NCBI RefSeq assembly: GCF_902459465.1
Contig: NC_047067.1
Span: 14,644,840 to 14,708,839, forward strand
Reading direction: 5' to 3'
Length of the DNA stretch: 64,000 nucleotides
DNA from: Asterias rubens
Taxonomy: Eukaryota > Echinodermata > Asteroidea > Forcipulatida > Asteriidae
Positions within the stretch are counted from its first letter, which is position 1; the number at the start of each line of letters is the position of its first letter. The translations under genes were made by a program, and so were the position numbers. Below are positions 59,870 to 64,000 of the stretch, one piece after another. The notes beneath the pieces were generated by a model, which did no database searches, was not told the DNA's origin, and worked only from the letters and a program-made list of their open reading frames with translations.

Positions 59870-60620
59870 GTGTATTATGACCCTATTGTTATTTTCTTTC
59901 TTGTAAATGAATTGGACAGGGCCTTAACAGTTCCTTGCACTGTAACTTGTTGTCCTGAAGAAATATGTGAAGAACAAATCTTCAAGAAATCACAGTTAAA
60001 AGATGTGGAAGTAATACATGTCTTTTTTCTTTTTGTTTCGTCCCAAAATCATTACAAAAAAAAGGAAAAAAAAGTGCGATCTCAAAATGTAAATACTTAA
60101 TTACATGTCAGGTGATTAAAATTAACATTGCTCACTAGACTTGTTACAACTGTATACATGTAAATACATAAGCTGACTAATTACGATTGGAATTAATTTA
60201 TAAAAAAGTACAACTTGTAAATGAAACGAGAAAAAATAAACCATTGTTAATAAACTACTCTAGCATACAGTAAGTTTAAGAGTTTTCGGATATGTCACTA
60301 AAAAGATGCTCTGCAAAAAGAGAACTAGGCTAAGTGGCCAGTCAATTTATTCAATGTTTAAAAAGAAATCTAAATTGTTTTGACCCCGGCCAAATTTAAA
60401 TGTTTTAATATTGAATGGCTTCATAAAACGATCCATACACTAATAACAAGGTGAAGCCTCAAATAAACTAGATTTTGTATTTTTTATTTATATATTTTTT
60501 TTATAGACCCAAGGTCTCAACACTTCCTGGTTTGAACAAACGACTTTGTTGTTAAATCAGGAATGGTGATAATCTTGCCAGCTTGGCCAGCTGTGTATGC
60601 TGTTCACTTCTTTGTATCGT
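59870..60620. other. Intergenic, nothing recognised
   Basis: This is AT-rich sequence. The 76-codon frame at 59870-60100 has no motif, splice or family support. Confidence 0.4.
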
Positions 60621-60626
60621 TTGTTA

Positions 60627-60770
60627 AAGACAGTAGATACTATTGGTAATTGTCAAAGACTAGTCTTTTCACTTGGTGTATCTCAACATATACATAAAAT
60701 AACAAACCTGTGAAAACTTGAGCTCAATCGGTCAAAGTTGCGAGATAATAATGAAAGAAAAAATACATCG
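60627..60770 (+). mobile_element. MITE family A left-end fragment
   Basis: TAAAGACAGTAGATACTATTG through GCGAGATAATAATGAAAG is followed by an abrupt change at about 60770. Confidence 0.65.
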
Positions 60771-60892
60771 TTGTAATAATGCGCAGTCCCATCATGCATC
60801 ACACTCGCACTGCGCCATATTTCTATGCACTGTACGCATGACGTACTTCCTGAACAAGAATCTGCTTAAGCGTCTATCCCAGCGGTCCTGGA

Positions 60893-60970
60893 TAGACTGG
60901 CCGCTGGGGCCGAGCGGATATTGGGGACAGAGTCTCCGTGGATAGATTTCCCTATAGGACACTGGTCTTT
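60893..60970 (+). repeat. SINE family B tail fragment
   Basis: GGGGACAGAGTCTCCGTGG matches the family B 3' part. Confidence 0.4.
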
Positions 60971-61032
60971 TGTCTCTCTTGTTTGACTACAGATTGTTCA
61001 TTGTTCCCGCTGTATTAATATTGTTCACTTTT

Positions 61033-61310
61033 CTAAACTCTATAATATCTGTAACCTGGCTTCACAGTTAGCTCTTCATCGGGAAAATGCATAGAATAAA
61101 GCTCACAAAAACTGCTCAGCTTGTCTCTTCCTTCCGCAGACTTGTAGTTGAAGCTGGCACAATTATTGTGTCGAAGGCAGAAGGTGGCGCAACGGAATAA
61201 TGACAGGGCGGACATACTCTGTAAATGGTGACTGCCCGTGGGCGCTGCCATGTTGGATGGGCTTGCTTTGAACACTGCTTCCTTTGTCTGTGGTGATGGT
61301 GCTGGGGGTG
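61033..61310 (-). CDS. Third PAN-like gene, terminal exon
   Basis: The acceptor is TTACCAG and the stop is TGA. It is 278 nt and enters in phase 1. It has four cysteines in a PAN/apple-like arrangement. Confidence 0.65.
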
Positions 61311-63849
61311 CTGGTAAAAGATTTCAAAAATATTGTGAGCTTTTTGCATTTTAAAAATATTTATATTAAAGTGAACTCAAACAAAACACAGACGTGCACG
61401 TACCCTCTACAAATTTAATTGTAGTCAAATGGTTGAATGACAATTGGTTTTTTTATGTTTGAAATCGATTTGTGGAACTGTAAGTTATAAGTTTTGGTTT
61501 AATAGCAGCATTGGTGAAGGTGCTGTGGCACAATATGCAGCCAACCAAACCAGGAACACCGGGCGAACCCAGTCGATAGATAAGTGCACTGGGTTCTTTT
61601 ACTCACAACACGGGACCAACGGTTTTACGTCCCACCCGAAGAACGAAGCAATGGCAAAGTGTATTGCTTATAAGGACACAAGTGTCAAGACTTGGACTCG
61701 AACCCACACTCTGCAGATAAGATATACCAGAGTTGGAATTCGGTGCTTTTAAAAGCTCGACCACGACACTTCCAACAAGTGTTAAACTTTAAATACGCGT
61801 AGACTTTGCCCTAATGAAACACCACACATAGGCCTAGATAAACAGGGGTGGGTTTCACAAAGAGTTAAGACTAGTCTTATCTCGAGTTAGGACCAGTTAC
61901 TCGTCCCAACTTAGGACTATCCATGCAATTTGTATATCTCCTATAGGACTACCTATAGGACTAGTCCTAACTCTTTGTGAAATCGACCCCAGAAAACATA
62001 CCTACTGAGACTATACTCATTTCATTGTATTTTGCCGTTAGACATTTTTGAAGGCCGATATCATGTCTAACCTCTGCCGGTTTATTCGACGGTCAATTAA
62101 AGTCCTTTTACTCAAACATACCGAATTATCATATACAAATAATTGTACAATTTTATGTTGCAATTTTGAATTGTTCCCAGGTAGCCTTTATTAGTTTGTC
62201 ATATGTATTTGTATTCTTACTGCTAATCACAATAGGTTCTCTAAGGCAGGCTCTTCTTTATGTTAATCATTCAAATAACAGCTGTACGAATATGGCTGTA
62301 ATAAAATCTAGTCGTCATTCAAGTCAACAAGGCCATGCCATGCCCTTTTGGAAAGACTTTTGGCTAGAGGTTGGGTTATCTGTTGACTTGAATGACGACT
62401 AGATTTTATTACAGCCATATTCGTACAGCCGTTAATTGAATGATTAACATAAAGCAGAGCGAGTAAAAGCAGTCAATACTTGTTTTATAACACCCCAAAC
62501 ATTTCTAAATACTGTACTATTATTATTAAGTTACAGACCTGAATGCTACAATCCACGGACGACGCGAATACAGATTAAAAACACTTTTACTTACTGTGTT
62601 GCATGTAGTGTCGTGCAATCCGAAATGGTTACAGACTATTAATTTATCACCCTCGTACACGCAACGGACGTCTGGGTACTGCACGCCGTGTGCTAGTCTT
62701 CGGACTAGCGCATGGCAAACCGACGCACTATCACACGGCCCTCGTCTAGCGAAACTAAGACATGTCATGTGACGCGCCCTAAACCAATGAGCAGGCAGAA
62801 TACTTGCAAGGGGTGTTATAAGACAAAATAATAAAGGCTACCTGGAATAGTAAATTAAAAATGGTTGTAAAATCCCGAGTTATAACAAAAATAAACAAGA
62901 TGCACAACGTAATTTACAGCTAGACTTGCACAGTCGATCTAGATGTCACGCAAACGCTGCGGAGTTTGACTACATGTATATATAGCTTGTTTATCCAGTC
63001 GGATAAGTTCGCAAGTTACGTTACTGTTTCAAGATGGCGGTTAAGTTATGTGACACAGAGCGGGAAAGTTGTTATGTGTTTGTGATCACACACCAAAGCA
63101 AACTACAGGCAACCGGTTCCTGGCAATCTCAGAGAAGAAAAGGCATTCTCATTTAGAAAATGACTCATGTGCTACCAAAGTTGTCCCGTAGCATGCGCTG
63201 CAGCTGGTTGCCTCCGTTTTGCATGCCGTAAACATTTTCTCGTGCCATAACAGTCACCAAACAGTTCTTGGTGGAAACATAAAGGTTCATGCGAATTATA
63301 TTTTAATTGTACTGTAGATTATGCAAGCTATAAGATAAATAAAAAAAACAGACGGGCCAAATTGTCAATTAAACTTTTACACTTAAACAGATTGTGTAAA
63401 TCGCCATAAATGCGCAAAGAGTGATGACGTCACATCATCTAAAAGTCGTCGTTGTGCTTACCGTTCGAAAACGAAACCTATATATCTATTGACGAATCAA
63501 TGACTGGACGTTATAGTGAAACACAGACCACACATGCGTGATTTAAACTGTAAGTTGACCAAAGGTTGACACAATAACCTGGGCCCAATTTCATGGCTCT
63601 GCTTACCGCCGAATTCTGCGCTTACATGCAAACGCCGAATTTCTGCGCTCGCTGTGCAAACGTAGAATGCCTATAGAACGTGGAGTACGCACGCGCACAA
63701 GCCAAATTTCCCTGCTAAAATGCGGTTGACGTAAGCGCAGAATTCCCTGCTTCCGTAAGGCCTATTCTTTGTATTCGGTAAGCAGAGCCATGAAATTGGG
63801 CCCTGATCCTTACCTGTCACAGATGGCGTCGGTGTAACGGCCTGGGTTC
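61033..63849 (-). CDS. 3' end of a third linker / PAN-like gene (partial)
   Basis: Two exons, 63849-63814 and 61310-61033, join in phase 1. The first gives TQAVTPTPSVT. The second gives Pro-rich PAPSPQTKEAVF and then a cysteine-rich segment (LSLFRCATFCLRHNNCASF, SSFCELYSM) ending KPGYRYYRV and TGA. Phase, linker character and the PAN/apple-like ending match the other two CTLD genes, so this is probably a third family member. Its CTLD and start would lie beyond the right edge of the window, which I cannot confirm. Confidence 0.55.
61517..61772 (-). mobile_element. SINE family D copy with tRNA-like head
   Basis: In reverse, the head GTGTCGTGGTCGAGC and GGGTTCGAGTCCAAGTC are A and B boxes. The body has GGGTGGGACGTAAAACCGTT, GTAAAAGAACCCAGTGCACT and ATTGTGCCACAGCACC. 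It lies in the intron of the third PAN-like gene. Confidence 0.75.
61846..61990. mobile_element. MITE family C copy
   Basis: GGGTGGGTTTCACAAAGAGT and ACTCTTTGTGAAATCGACCC form the ends, with GTTAGGACCAGTTACTCG inside. Confidence 0.8.
62178..62850. mobile_element. Nested TIR element, outer copy
   Basis: CCAGGTAGCCTTTATTA is at 62178 and its inverse TAATAAAGGCTACCTGG is at about 62829-62846. Inside are the palindrome at 62254-62458 and an inner pair TTATAACACCCC / GGGGTGTTATAA. The part from 62460 resembles sequence at 19960-20040. Confidence 0.65.
62254..62458. mobile_element. Near-perfect 205-bp palindrome
   Basis: The ~85-bp arms share TACGAATATGGCTGTAATAA and AATCTAGTCGTCATTCAAGT with their exact inverse. 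The loop is about 40 bp. Confidence 0.85.
62850..63580. other. Intron of the third PAN-like gene
   Basis: This is mostly unique sequence. A TGACGTCA palindrome occurs near 63425. No exon is supported here. Confidence 0.4.
63580..63806. mobile_element. MITE family E, palindromic copy
   Basis: GGGCCCAATTTCATGGCTCT and AGAGCCATGAAATTGGGCCC are the ends. The interior holds GCGCAGAATTC-type motifs. It ends 8 bp from the splice donor at 63813. Confidence 0.82.
63814..63849 (-). CDS. Third PAN-like gene, Thr/Pro linker exon
   Basis: The acceptor is TTCACAG and the donor is GTAAGG. It is 36 nt, phase 1 to 1, and encodes TQAVTPTPSVT. It is short, so support comes mainly from the splice sites and phase. 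Confidence 0.5.
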
Positions 63850-64000
63850 CTGTGAAGGAAACAAAATATATACAAGATCTGAGTTATTTTTTCCAACATG
63901 AAAAACAGTCCCAATGAACATTAATAATGCAAATATAACCGTGTCTGTGCTGTACGCTACTTCAAGAGTAAGCCGAACTGTTCATTGACTTTTCAAATGC

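Overview
The window looks like nuclear DNA of a marine invertebrate deuterostome, most likely an echinoderm and perhaps a sea star. I infer this from the short phase-conserved exons in long introns, an axonemal dynein gene very close to the vertebrate DNAH7-type sequence, an orphan-like rhodopsin-class receptor, and a dense load of tRNA-derived SINEs and palindromic MITEs. The species is not proven. All gene models below come from reading frames, GT-AG (once GC-AG) boundaries and phase matching. There is no transcript evidence.

Layout. (1) 1-15.5 kb, + strand: the last 11 coding exons (632 aa and stop) of an axonemal dynein heavy chain, ending at 14950, with a poly(A) signal near 15430. Its introns hold MITEs, SINEs and minisatellites. 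(2) 15.5-25.8 kb: no convincing gene; several palindromic MITEs and a 4.15 kb long inverted repeat (20.7-24.86 kb). (3) 25.87-33.91 kb, + strand: a five-exon gene for a secreted C-type-lectin-like protein (signal peptide, CTLD, Thr/Ser/Pro linker, PAN/apple-like domain). (4) 36.48-42.72 kb, + strand: a three-exon class A GPCR with a 34-nt first coding exon. (5) 52.87-46.45 kb, - strand: a nine-exon paralogue of the gene in (3), with an expanded set of small Thr-rich linker exons. (6) 55.25-56.65 kb, + strand: an intronless GT10 alpha-1,3-fucosyltransferase. (7) 63.85-61.03 kb, - strand: the 3' end of a third linker-plus-PAN-like gene that runs off the window.

The most interesting gene content is the loose cluster of secreted CTLD, Thr-rich linker and PAN-like genes in (3), (5) and probably (7). 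Every junction after the signal peptide is phase 1, so modules can be gained or lost without a frameshift. One linker exon in (3) is a recent tandem copy of part of the last exon, made an internal exon by a new splice donor. A fucosyltransferase lies next to the cluster. The sequence does not show whether the lectins and the enzyme are functionally linked.

Most intergenic and intronic sequence is repetitive. It includes about 26 copies or fragments of one ~350-390 bp MITE family, at least four other palindromic MITE families, four SINE-like families, and clear nested insertions with target duplications that allow relative dating.
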